This document shows, one piece after another, positions 1-5,572 of a stretch of DNA of 5,813 nt (its first letter is position 1; the number at the start of each line of letters is the position of its first letter). Source of the DNA: Weeksellaceae bacterium (GTDB lineage: Bacteria > Bacteroidota > Bacteroidia > Flavobacteriales > Weeksellaceae); contig JAKOOI010000207.1 in assembly GCA_022701475.1 (NCBI GenBank), positions 1 through 5,813 on the forward strand, given 5' to 3'. The position numbers and the translations under genes are program-made. The notes below the pieces were generated by a model that was not told where the DNA came from, ran no database searches, and was given only the letters and a program-made list of their open reading frames with translations.

Positions 1-2
1 TA

Positions 3-254
3 GCAGCATTATATGCTGATGCCGATGTCCAAAATAAAAGATACGCACCCACGGTATCAAAACTATGGATCAATGCCGGCATTATATATATCATAAGCTT
101 TCTAGCCATCTGTTATACAGGCCCGAAAACGGACCCGGCCTCAAGAGGCATTGCTATGACAGCCTGTTTCATTTTGGGAATTACCTTTCTCTACACTAAT
201 TTTGTGTTCTGGAAAAAATCAAATACCGTCATTACATCACAAAATGTAGTGTAA
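3..254 (+). CDS. C-terminal part of an unidentified two-helix membrane protein (5' end outside window)
   Basis: This frame is open from the left edge and gives 83 residues before a TAA stop. It is too short at this edge to have been called as an ORF with its own start. Two hydrophobic stretches are visible, about residues 21-39 (LWINAGIIYIISFLAICYTG) and 49-70 (ending LYTNFVFW). A short polar loop with PKTDPASRG joins them, and the tail is polar (KKSNTVITSQNVV). This fits a small inner-membrane protein or the last two helices of a larger one. I do not recognise the family and assign no function. The next gene starts 48 bases downstream on the same strand, so co-transcription is possible; I saw no terminator in the gap. 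The frame is well supported by its amino-acid composition and hydrophobic pattern, but the real length and start are unknown. Confidence 0.7.
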   Translation, partial: AALYADADVQNKRYAPTVSKLWINAGIIYIISFLAICYTGPKTDPASRGIAMTACFILGITFLYTNFVFWKKSNTVITSQNVV

Positions 255-302
255 ATGAATCCCGAATGCATTTGATACTAATACATCTATAAATTATTCT
301 TT

Positions 303-1406
303 ATGAAATTTCTCTTTTTGCGCCTTGTTGTAATTCTCTTTACTGGCTATTCAGTCCAGAGTAAAGCATGCTCCGCTTTTTTGCTGACCGGAAAGGATCA
401 TAATGTCGTGGGTTTCAATGAAAACTGGAAAACGATGCCGGGAATGATTGTGATCAACAAACGCGGGGTTCTGAAAAGGAATATCAGCTGGCAAAACCTG
501 ACCACTGATCAGACACAAGCCGGTAAACAGTGGACATCAAAATTCGGTTCCGTCACCTTTAATCTTTTAGGATATGATTTCCCCTGCTATGGCGTCAATG
601 AAAAAGGCCTTTTCCTGGTGGAATTATATCTGGAGGAAACAACCAAAGTATACAATCCAAAACAGCCCAACCTGTTCTGGGCACAATGGATACAGTATCA
701 GCTGGATCATTACCAATCGGTAAAAGAAGTGGTGGATCATCTGAATGATGGCCCCAACATTGACTGGTGGCCCAATGCAGCCGGAAGTCACTTTTTCCTG
801 ACCGATGCCAAAGGAAACGCTGCAACGATTGCTTTATTAAACGGGAAATATACCGTATTGACAAATAAGGAAATGCCCATGCCTCTGCTGTGCAATAATC
901 AATACCAAAAGGACCTGAACGCTGCTCAAAAGTTTGATTTTCTTGGCGGAAATGAAAAGTTTGATCCGGATCAGAACAAAAAATGGGAAGACCGTTACAA
1001 CCGGGCCTACTACATGCTGAAGAATTATAAGTATGATAAAAAACCCGTTGATTATGCCTGGAATATTCTAAATTCCATTCATCCCGGTGAATGGCAGACC
1101 GTTATTGATACGAAGACCATGAATCTGTACTTCAGATCAGACCTTAAAAAAGAAGTGAAAACCATCGATATCAGCAAGCTGGATTTTTCCAGGAATGCCA
1201 CTGTAAAATACCTGGATATCCACACCGATGAAAAAGGAACCGTCAATGGGTACTTCCAGAACCTGACTGTGGCAAAAAACAATCAGTATGTTGAGAAAGG
1301 ATTTCCGATCGGGTATGATAACAAAGAATTCGGAACTTCCTCTCTTTTCGGGAAACTCAAAAAAAATATAGTAAAATTCTTTGAAAACATTTTGCCTGAA
1401 TCTTAG
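303..1406 (+). CDS. Secreted linear amide C-N hydrolase (choloylglycine hydrolase / penicillin V acylase family, Ntn-hydrolase)
   Basis: The protein has 367 residues. Residues 1-22 form a signal peptide (MKFLFLRLVVILF core, S-K-A cleavage site), and Cys23 would be the first residue of the mature enzyme. That is the arrangement needed for an N-terminal nucleophile hydrolase that cleaves linear amides such as conjugated bile salts, penicillin V or N-acyl amino acids. Visible family blocks are CSAFLL (23-28), WTSKFGSV (77-84), GVNEKGL (97-103), an IQYQLDHYQSVKEVVDHL helix (130-147), LLCNNQY (195-201) and DRYNRA (230-235). By my alignment to known bile salt hydrolases, Asn198 and Arg231 match catalytic Asn175 and Arg228, and Tyr109 matches the Asn82/Tyr82 position, where Tyr is penicillin-acylase-like. 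The usual G-R-N-x-D motif is G-F-N-E-N (37-41), so the expected Arg and Asp are Phe38 and Asn41. Location is probably periplasmic or extracellular. Family is secure; substrate and activity are not. Confidence 0.93.
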   Translation: MKFLFLRLVVILFTGYSVQSKACSAFLLTGKDHNVVGFNENWKTMPGMIVINKRGVLKRNISWQNLTTDQTQAGKQWTSKFGSVTFNLLGYDFPCYGVNEKGLFLVELYLEETTKVYNPKQPNLFWAQWIQYQLDHYQSVKEVVDHLNDGPNIDWWPNAAGSHFFLTDAKGNAATIALLNGKYTVLTNKEMPMPLLCNNQYQKDLNAAQKFDFLGGNEKFDPDQNKKWEDRYNRAYYMLKNYKYDKKPVDYAWNILNSIHPGEWQTVIDTKTMNLYFRSDLKKEVKTIDISKLDFSRNATVKYLDIHTDEKGTVNGYFQNLTVAKNNQYVEKGFPIGYDNKEFGTSSLFGKLKKNIVKFFENILPES

Positions 1407-1532
1407 ACAGTAATAATCTTCTGACAAGCGAACCGTGCTTCATCCCTCAAGGTATTGTTAAATGAATGAAACAGTACAATCTTTCTGAACCTGATATGGA
1501 TTATATCAGCATGCGAGAAAAAGCACACGACC
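1407..1532. other. Intergenic stretch after the amide hydrolase
   Basis: I found no clear terminator after the hydrolase stop. The only reading frame of note is a 36-codon plus-strand frame at 1466-1576, starting MKQYNLSEPDMDYISMREKA. It has reasonable composition but no visible family, and it overlaps the end of the doubtful minus-strand frame that follows. I do not annotate it as a gene. Confidence 0.4.
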
Positions 1533-1976
1533 TCAAAAGCCGGATCTGTGTAAATAATTTACGTATGGTATATTGATCACACATGATGTGCCATCGATGT
1601 ATAAACTGTAATCTATGGCAGAAATGTTGCCGGACTGCATCTGAAGGCCACCTGGATAAACAACAAAATACCCCTGAAAAGAGTCTGCTTTTTGGGGGCA
1701 GTTTTCCATATCTGTAATGTATGAAAAAATAGCTCCAAGAGATTGCTGGTAATCTTCCCGGCGGAAACGATGGCCTTCTGCTCTGCTCTGTGATCTCAGC
1801 AGCCCGTGTGTATCAGGTTTTTGATCAGACAGATCCCGGGCACTGGCCCGGACTGTCAATTCATCGTCAGCGCCGGACTGCTGCAGAACAATATTTTCCG
1901 GCCTCTTCATAAGGCAAGGCACAGGCCAGCTGCAGCCGGATGATTGGGCTTTTGCTGCTCTGTATACGCCATACAA
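1533..1976 (-). pseudogene. Doubtful 147-codon reading frame downstream of chaA, possibly a degraded gene
   Basis: On the minus strand, 15 bases after the chaA stop, a frame opens with a TTG and runs to TGA at 1533. I recognise no family. The first half is rich in Ser, Arg, Gln, Cys and Pro and looks like out-of-frame or eroded coding sequence. The last 70 residues look more protein-like: EDYQQSLGAIFSYITDMENC, then GYFVVYPGG, then SAIDYSLYIDGTSCVINIPY. A second frame begins ATG ATG at 1985-1990 (minus strand) with MMKERVVWRIQSSK and stops after about 40 codons, so coding-like signal may be split between frames. That suggests a frameshifted relic, but chance frames in a GC-richer segment are equally possible. 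I cannot choose a start, and no function is proposed. The segment is convergent with the amide hydrolase. Confidence 0.25.
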
Positions 1977-1991
1977 CCCGTTCCTTCATCA

Positions 1992-3086
1992 TCACGGCAC
2001 AATCGAGGTGAAGAGATAAATCAGAAAGATGCCGACCAATACGACGCCCTGCATGATGTTGGTCTTTCCGGTCGCTAAAGAAACCGTGATGATGAACAGG
2101 GAAAGCCCCAGCAGGACCGTTGATTTTATATCGATTCCCAAGGTCATCCTGATACCGCTGATGACCGAAATGATCGCGATGGCAGGAATACTGAGCCCGA
2201 TGCTGGCCAGAGCAGAACCGAATGCCAGATTGAGCGAAGTTTGTATTTCATCATTCCCCGCTGCCCTGATCGCTGCAAGAGCTTCCGGAAGCAGAACAAT
2301 GCCCGCAATGATAATCCCTACCGCAGACCGGGGCGCTCCTACTGCCATCACCAGGTATTCCACATCTTTCGAAAGCAGTTTGGCCATCATCACCACGATC
2401 CCCAAACTCACCACCAGCATGAACCCGCTGACATAAATGCTCTTACCCCCGAGTATCCCTTTCCTGCTGTCCGTATTCTCAGGGACGGCATTTTTCTGAG
2501 GAGGCCGGAAAAAACTCCGGTGCCTGATCGTCTGTACCATTGTAAAACCGAGGTAGAGGGAAAGGCATATCAGGGCAATGAACAAAAGCTGAAAAGATGT
2601 ATATTCACCGCCACCGTGGCTCACCGTATAATTCGGCAGGATGAGTACGAACACCACCACCGCCGTTAAGGTGATCAGCGCCGTACTCACGCCTTTCAGC
2701 GTAAATGCCTGTTCCCGGTACCGCAGCGATCCTATTACGATGCAGATGCCGATAATACCGTTAAGGATCAGCATGACCGCTGCAAATACAGTATCCCTTG
2801 CCAGGGTAATAGTCTCCAGACCTTTGGCGCCCAGCATGATGGAAATGATTAATCCCACTTCGATGACGGTGATCGCAAATGCAAGCAGCAGCGTACCGAA
2901 TGGCTCACCCAACCGGTGCGCCAACACTTCGGAGTGGTATACGGATGCGATCACACTGGCCAGCAGCAAAAAAGTCAATACTACGGAGTAGTAGCCTGAT
3001 GAAAAGATAAAGCTCCCGAAATAAAAGAGCCACGATAATACCGGTATTGCGATCGTCCAGTGCCGCAGATATTTATTCTGATCCAT
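1992..3086 (-). CDS. chaA: ChaA-type calcium/sodium:proton antiporter
   Basis: The protein has 364 residues, close to the 366 of E. coli ChaA, and consists largely of hydrophobic helices. It should sit in the inner membrane and expel Ca2+ or Na+ (K+ in some relatives) in exchange for protons. Two inverted alpha repeats typical of the Ca2+/cation antiporter superfamily are visible. The first is around HRLGEPFGTLLLAFAITVIE (57-76), with acidic Glu76. The second is around LLPEALAAIRAAGNDEIQTS (265-284), followed by LNLAFGSALAS (285-295), with acidic Glu268. By family analogy these Glu residues bind the ion. A hydrophilic loop at about 186-215 separates the two halves, as in E. coli ChaA. ATG at 3084-3086 gives a normal N-terminus (MDQNKYLRHW) and no upstream alternative is needed. 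The cold-shock gene upstream is on the same strand, but a strong terminator lies between them, so chaA probably has its own promoter. I saw only a weak candidate for it, and no terminator after the stop. Confidence 0.95.
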   Translation of the reverse strand: MDQNKYLRHWTIAIPVLSWLFYFGSFIFSSGYYSVVLTFLLLASVIASVYHSEVLAHRLGEPFGTLLLAFAITVIEVGLIISIMLGAKGLETITLARDTVFAAVMLILNGIIGICIVIGSLRYREQAFTLKGVSTALITLTAVVVFVLILPNYTVSHGGGEYTSFQLLFIALICLSLYLGFTMVQTIRHRSFFRPPQKNAVPENTDSRKGILGGKSIYVSGFMLVVSLGIVVMMAKLLSKDVEYLVMAVGAPRSAVGIIIAGIVLLPEALAAIRAAGNDEIQTSLNLAFGSALASIGLSIPAIAIISVISGIRMTLGIDIKSTVLLGLSLFIITVSLATGKTNIMQGVVLVGIFLIYLFTSIVP

Positions 3087-3131
3087 ACATAATGCAATTT
3101 AATTTTCGGGAGATAGTGCCCGTAACAAGCG

Positions 3132-3159
3132 AAAAGGCCTCCCGCAAATGCGGGAGGCC
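3132..3159 (-). terminator. Rho-independent terminator of the cold-shock gene
   Basis: A perfect 10-bp stem, GGCCTCCCGC (3136-3145) pairing with GCGGGAGGCC (3150-3159), closes on a 4-base loop. Read on the minus strand it is followed directly by TTTT (3135-3132). It lies about 40 bases past the cold-shock stop and before chaA, so it should isolate chaA from cold-shock transcription. The plus-strand side has no T run, so it is not a good terminator in that direction. Confidence 0.9.
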
Positions 3160-3198
3160 GGTAATATAACGAATATAATAAAAACTATATTGATCAGA

Positions 3199-3393
3199 TT
3201 ATGCCAGTTTCACGTTGATTGCGTTCAAACCTCTGTCCCCTTTCTGTACATTGAAAACCACCAGGTCGTTCTCACGGATGGATCCTGACTCCAATCCTGA
3301 AGTATGTACAAAGATGTCTGCTCCACCTTCCGATGGTGCGATAAAACCGAAGCCTTTTGCTTCGTTGAAAAATTTTACGGTGCCTTTTTGCAT
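3199..3393 (-). CDS. cspA: CspA-family cold-shock protein (RNA-binding chaperone)
   Basis: The product is 64 residues, a single cold-shock (OB-fold) domain and nearly nothing else. It binds single-stranded RNA and DNA in the cytoplasm and melts RNA structure, commonly acting at low temperature or as a constitutive RNA chaperone. The start MQKGTVKFFNEAKGFGFI carries RNP1 (KGFGFI, 13-18), and DIFVH (26-30) is RNP2, with the aromatic residues used for base stacking. The end, GLNAINVKLA, is typical for the family. The ATG at 3391-3393 is preceded by pure AT sequence with no Shine-Dalgarno, as is usual in Bacteroidota. It appears to be a single-gene unit with its own strong terminator. Upstream there may be a long leader of about 300 nt starting near a TACATTTG box at 3705-3698. 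Whether it is cold-induced cannot be told from sequence, because family members differ. Confidence 0.97.
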   Translation of the reverse strand: MQKGTVKFFNEAKGFGFIAPSEGGADIFVHTSGLESGSIRENDLVVFNVQKGDRGLNAINVKLA

Positions 3394-3424
3394 TGTAATA
3401 AAATTAAAAAATTAATATAATGGG

Positions 3425-3443
3425 ATCTGTACACTTTACAGAT
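3425..3443 (-). promoter_or_regulatory. Small hairpin in the cold-shock mRNA leader
   Basis: A perfect 7-bp inverted repeat (ATCTGTA, 5-base loop, TACAGAT) lies about 30 bases upstream of the cold-shock ATG, in otherwise weakly structured AT-rich sequence. If transcribed it would form a modest hairpin near the ribosome entry region. A thermosensing or translation role is only inference from the known behaviour of cspA leaders. On the plus strand it is followed by a T-rich run, so a weak plus-strand terminator is the alternative reading. Confidence 0.35.
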
Positions 3444-3697
3444 TTCATTTTTAAAATAAACGGTGATAAGAAGCGTGATTTTGCGATTTCACTCAGCTGC
3501 CTGCCACTCTTTGCCCTGCTCATGGGATACTTATATCACAACCTGCATATGGGGTTATTCTTTAAGATCAAAGGAATCATCATTCTCGGGATCATTAAAA
3601 AACAGGATCTATAAACGGGGAATCTGGAGAAGCAAGACCGGTCGGTGTCATGGGACCGGTTAAGCGAAGGCAGGAACCTTTCTTTATGAATACTTTG

Positions 3698-3705
3698 CAA
3701 ATGTA
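3698..3705 (-). promoter_or_regulatory. Candidate -7 promoter box for the cold-shock gene (TACATTTG)
   Basis: The minus strand reads TACATTTG, an exact match to the Bacteroidota -7 consensus TAnnTTTG, preceded by a T- and A-rich run. No TTG sits at the expected -33 distance; the sequence there is TTT. If used, transcription would begin near 3692 and give a leader of about 300 nt. It is the only exact match I found on this strand between the two genes. Confidence 0.45.
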
Positions 3706-3740
3706 GAAGAATATTTTTTAAAAATAAAAAATATAAATAA

Positions 3741-3770
3741 TTGATTATCATTATTTTATTTGTACCTTAC
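3741..3770 (+). promoter_or_regulatory. Candidate promoter for the glycosyltransferase
   Basis: TTG (3741-3743), 19 bases, then TACCTTAC (3763-3770) matches the Bacteroidota pattern in spacing, with TA and TT of the -7 box conserved. It would start RNA near 3776, about 25 bases before the ATG at 3801. The TTG that opens the long reading frame would then be the -33 element rather than a start codon. Confidence 0.45.
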
Positions 3771-3800
3771 GCACACAGAAGAATTATTTGCACAGTGCGG

Positions 3801-4769
3801 ATGATCAAAAATTCCGTGAACATGCAATCCTATTCCACAATCCCGCAGCCCCAATCCCGAAACATTGAAAAGCCTCCTGTACCCCGGGTCCGTATTGCGT
3901 ACTTCATCATGGTACATCAGCGGCCCGAAGCTTTTAAGATGTTGCTGGAAAAAATTTATACCCGTGATCAGTTCTATCTTGTGCACATCGACCGTAAGGC
4001 CGGTTCCGAAACAACGGAAGCGATCCAGCAACATGTCATTCAATATCCCAATGTCTTTATCCTGGAAAGTACAAACATCGTGTCGGAAGGCTTCAGCATG
4101 ATCCAGGCAGAACTCAATGCCATGAGATTTCTGCTGAATGCCAGTACGCAGTGGGATTACCTGATCAACCTCAGCGGGGAAGACCTCCCTTTAAGATCCC
4201 AGGACATCATCAGGCAGTTTCTGACAGTCCATACAGGAAGAAATTATATTTTCTATTACGACCAGAAGTTTTACAGGCCCGATACTTTACAGAGGATACA
4301 GAATCACTTTACGGAACTGACCCACAAGATATCTTCACTGGTATACAAAAGGGACTTCATGAAAGAGGTCACCCCTTACATCGGTGGCAGGTGGTTTATA
4401 TTTACGCGGGAAACATGCTCCTTCCTGACCAATAATGAGAAAGTGATGGCCTTTGAGGATTATTACCTGCACACCCTGCTTCCTGCCGAATCCTTCTTCC
4501 AGACCGTCCTGATGAATACGGAATTTACAGACATCCTGGTGAATGACGATAAAAGGGCGCACATCAGCCCGCCCATCATCGGCCGGGATCAGTATTACGC
4601 AGAGCTCCTCACAGTACTGTCGGGAAGCAATAACCTGTTTATCGGGAAAATCACTGAAAAAACCGACGACCGGATCATCCGGTATATTGATCATCTTTAT
4701 CTCCAGCCTCTCCATGAAGTGGACGAAATTGCAAGGGAATTAAAAAGGAGTCCCGGAAATAATAACTGA
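3801..4769 (+). CDS. Core-2/I-branching-type glycosyltransferase (GT14-like)
   Basis: I chose the ATG at 3801 (322 residues). The frame is open from a TTG at 3741, but that TTG is better explained as promoter sequence. A second ATG at 3822 would also spare the whole domain. The domain begins with RIAYFIMVHQRP (31-42) and QFYLVHIDRK (57-66). It continues with VFILESTNIVSEGFSMIQAE (85-104), then DYLINLSGEDLPLRS (119-133), the family's hallmark LSGxDxPL block. Next come GGRWFIFTRE (195-204) and LPAESFFQTVLMN (227-239). In vertebrate core-2 GlcNAc-transferases the Glu of the last block is the catalytic base, so Glu230 is the likely counterpart. No signal peptide or membrane helix is seen, so it is probably cytoplasmic and adds a sugar (GlcNAc or xylose in known relatives) to a surface glycan. 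Donor and acceptor are unknown. No other glycan genes lie in this window. Confidence 0.9.
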   Translation: MIKNSVNMQSYSTIPQPQSRNIEKPPVPRVRIAYFIMVHQRPEAFKMLLEKIYTRDQFYLVHIDRKAGSETTEAIQQHVIQYPNVFILESTNIVSEGFSMIQAELNAMRFLLNASTQWDYLINLSGEDLPLRSQDIIRQFLTVHTGRNYIFYYDQKFYRPDTLQRIQNHFTELTHKISSLVYKRDFMKEVTPYIGGRWFIFTRETCSFLTNNEKVMAFEDYYLHTLLPAESFFQTVLMNTEFTDILVNDDKRAHISPPIIGRDQYYAELLTVLSGSNNLFIGKITEKTDDRIIRYIDHLYLQPLHEVDEIARELKRSPGNNN

Positions 4770-4770
4770 T

Positions 4771-4791
4771 GACCCGTGGACCGGACGGGTT
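4771..4791 (+). terminator. Weak hairpin just after the glycosyltransferase stop
   Basis: GACCCGT (4771-4777) can pair with ACGGGTT (4785-4791), six Watson-Crick pairs plus one G-T, closing a 7-base loop two bases after the TGA. No T run follows, so it is at best an imperfect terminator. Confidence 0.3.
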
Positions 4792-4824
4792 CGATGGATT
4801 TCCTACATTGCAATAAAAATCTCA

Positions 4825-5019
4825 CGCAGATTTTCACAGATGACAGCTTTTATTTTAACACATAAGCCACAGAGAAGATTTGAATACTTGAAAATATTTT
4901 TAGAACACATCAGATTAAAAATCAAAGATTTTTAAAACTTTTGCGCGTTTTTCAGCATCAGATATTTAACTTTATCCAACAGTATAAATATCTTTTGTGA
5001 CTTTTGTGGTTGAAGAATC
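4825..5019. repeat. Tandem repeat, copy 1 (about 195 bases)
   Basis: The unit begins CGCAGATTTTCACAGATGA (4825-4843), then AACACATAAGCCACAGAGA (4857-4875). It continues with a shared AGAACACATCAGATT (4902-4916), a palindrome TTAAAAATC-AAA-GATTTTTAA (4915-4935) and CAGCATCAGATATTT (4953-4967). It ends in CTTTTGTGACTTTTGTGGTT (4992-5011). The last motif, reverse-complemented, closely resembles the second one, so the unit carries imperfect inverted arms. No coding frame of note runs through it. It looks like a dispersed non-coding repeat of the kind I recall from Flavobacteriia intergenic DNA; that link is recollection, not a search. Confidence 0.85.
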
Positions 5020-5218
5020 CACAGATTTTCACAGATGATACGCATATTTTAACACATAAGTCACAGAGAGAGTTTGAATAGCCTGAAAATATTTCAGAAC
5101 ACATCAGATTAAAAATCTTTGATTTTTAAAAACTTTTGTGCGCTTTTTTCAGCATCAGATATTTCACTTTTCTATGCAGTAGGAATATCTTTTTGCCTCT
5201 TTTGCGGTTAAAAATTCC
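5020..5218. repeat. Tandem repeat, copy 2
   Basis: The same order of motifs recurs 194-198 bases downstream. They are CACAGATTTTCACAGATGA (5020-5038), AACACATAAGTCACAGAGA (5051-5069), AGAACACATCAGATT (5096-5110), TTAAAAATC-TTT-GATTTTTAA (5109-5129) and CAGCATCAGATATTT (5150-5164). The closing motif is TTTTGCCTCTTTTGCGGTT (5191-5209). The changing offset shows small insertions and deletions between copies. The palindrome arms are identical to copy 1, but the 3-base centre is inverted. Confidence 0.85.
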
Positions 5219-5250
5219 CTGCAAATTGTAAGAGTTTTCACAAATGACAA
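5219..5250. repeat. Tandem repeat, partial third copy
   Basis: After copy 2 the leading motif appears again in a diverged form, with TTTTCACAAATGA at 5235-5247 against TTTTCACAGATGA in the first two copies. The match then stops and a short GC-rich segment (5253-5284) begins. So the leading motif flanks each full unit on both sides. Confidence 0.5.
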
Positions 5251-5510
5251 TGTGGCTCCGGCCCCGCTCAGCCACCACCTGGCCATTCCTTAGCATCATA
5301 AATAAGGCTAAAAAAATTAAAGATTTAACTCATCTTTTATTTATGCTATTAAATGAATTCCCAAACCTCTTCGGGGTTTTTAAAAACTTCTATGGTGAAG
5401 GTCTGCGCCGGCCGGACCAAAACCGGGATTTAAGGTCTGTTTTTTCTTTTCATATATTATGCTTTTTAATGGATTTTATGATCTAAGTAATCAAAATACG
5501 GATCATTTTT
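5251..5510. other. Gene-free stretch before the LysM gene
   Basis: This holds a short GC-rich island (5253-5284), then AT-rich sequence with one terminator-like hairpin. An 80-codon plus-strand frame (5244-5486) runs straight through the hairpin and has no protein-like pattern, so I do not count it as a gene. Confidence 0.5.
5363..5381 (+). terminator. Isolated terminator-like hairpin
   Basis: AAACCTC (5363-5369) can pair with GGGGTTT (5373-5379), including one G-T pair, over a 3-base loop, and T continues to 5381. This is the compact stem plus T-run shape of a rho-independent terminator on the plus strand. No gene ends just before it; the glycosyltransferase stops about 590 bases upstream. 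It may close a lost gene or an unseen small RNA. Confidence 0.45.
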
Positions 5511-5541
5511 TTGAAGCTTTCATTTTATTTACTAAATTTAG
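5511..5541 (+). promoter_or_regulatory. Promoter of the LysM gene
   Basis: TTG (5511-5513), 19 bases, then TAAATTTA (5533-5540) matches the Bacteroidota TTG / TAnnTTTG pattern at all but the last base, with ideal spacing. RNA would start near 5547, giving a leader of about 25 nt to the ATG at 5573. A perfect 7-base inverted repeat, AGCTTTC (5515-5521) and GAAAGCT (5541-5547), brackets the -7 box and could be an operator or chance. Confidence 0.6.
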
Positions 5542-5572
5542 AAAGCTGAAAATCAGTCAAAAAAATGCAACC

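Larger units (their letters stand above)
3394..3800. other. Divergent control region between the cold-shock gene and the glycosyltransferase
   Basis: I see no convincing gene in this stretch. It holds promoter candidates pointing both ways in a very AT-rich core (about 3706-3760). Two short inverted repeats fall in what would be the cold-shock leader. One is ATCTGTA/TACAGAT (3425-3431 with 3437-3443), about 30 bases before the start codon. The other is ACCGGTC/GACCGGT (3637-3643 with 3654-3660). Short frames on both strands here lack family features or consistent composition. Confidence 0.6.

Noticed and set aside
272..297. Promoter-like TTG and TAAATTAT before the amide hydrolase
   Set aside because: The spacing is only about 15 bases, the -7 box is a poor match, and the transcript start would fall at the start codon itself.
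357..371. Possible lipoprotein site at Cys23 of the amide hydrolase
   Set aside because: The residues before Cys are S-K-A. A lipobox would need a hydrophobic residue at -3 and rarely tolerates Lys at -2. Signal peptidase I cleavage exposing the catalytic Cys explains the site better.
1836..1851. Six-base-pair GC-rich hairpin CCGGGC/GCCCGG
   Set aside because: It has no T run on either side and lies in the doubtful coding segment, so it is not supported as a terminator for either converging gene.
2029..2991. Several plus-strand frames opposite chaA
   Set aside because: They are antisense shadows of a well-supported membrane antiporter gene; their sequences are low-complexity mixes without family features.
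3420..3614. Plus-strand 64-codon frame with a hydrophobic middle, starting MGSVHFTDFI
   Set aside because: It lies in the likely cold-shock leader, has no promoter or family signal, and its hydrophobicity fits AT-rich chance sequence.
3536..3751. Minus-strand 71-codon frame between the cold-shock and glycosyltransferase genes
   Set aside because: It would begin upstream of the best minus-strand promoter box and spans the AT-rich promoter core; the composition is not protein-like.
4825..5250. CRISPR-like array
   Set aside because: The repeats are about 195 bases, contiguous and diverged, with no short identical repeats separated by unique spacers and no cas genes.
5244..5486. Plus-strand 80-codon frame after the repeat array
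   Set aside because: It starts inside the partial repeat and runs through a terminator-like hairpin, with no domain or conserved pattern.
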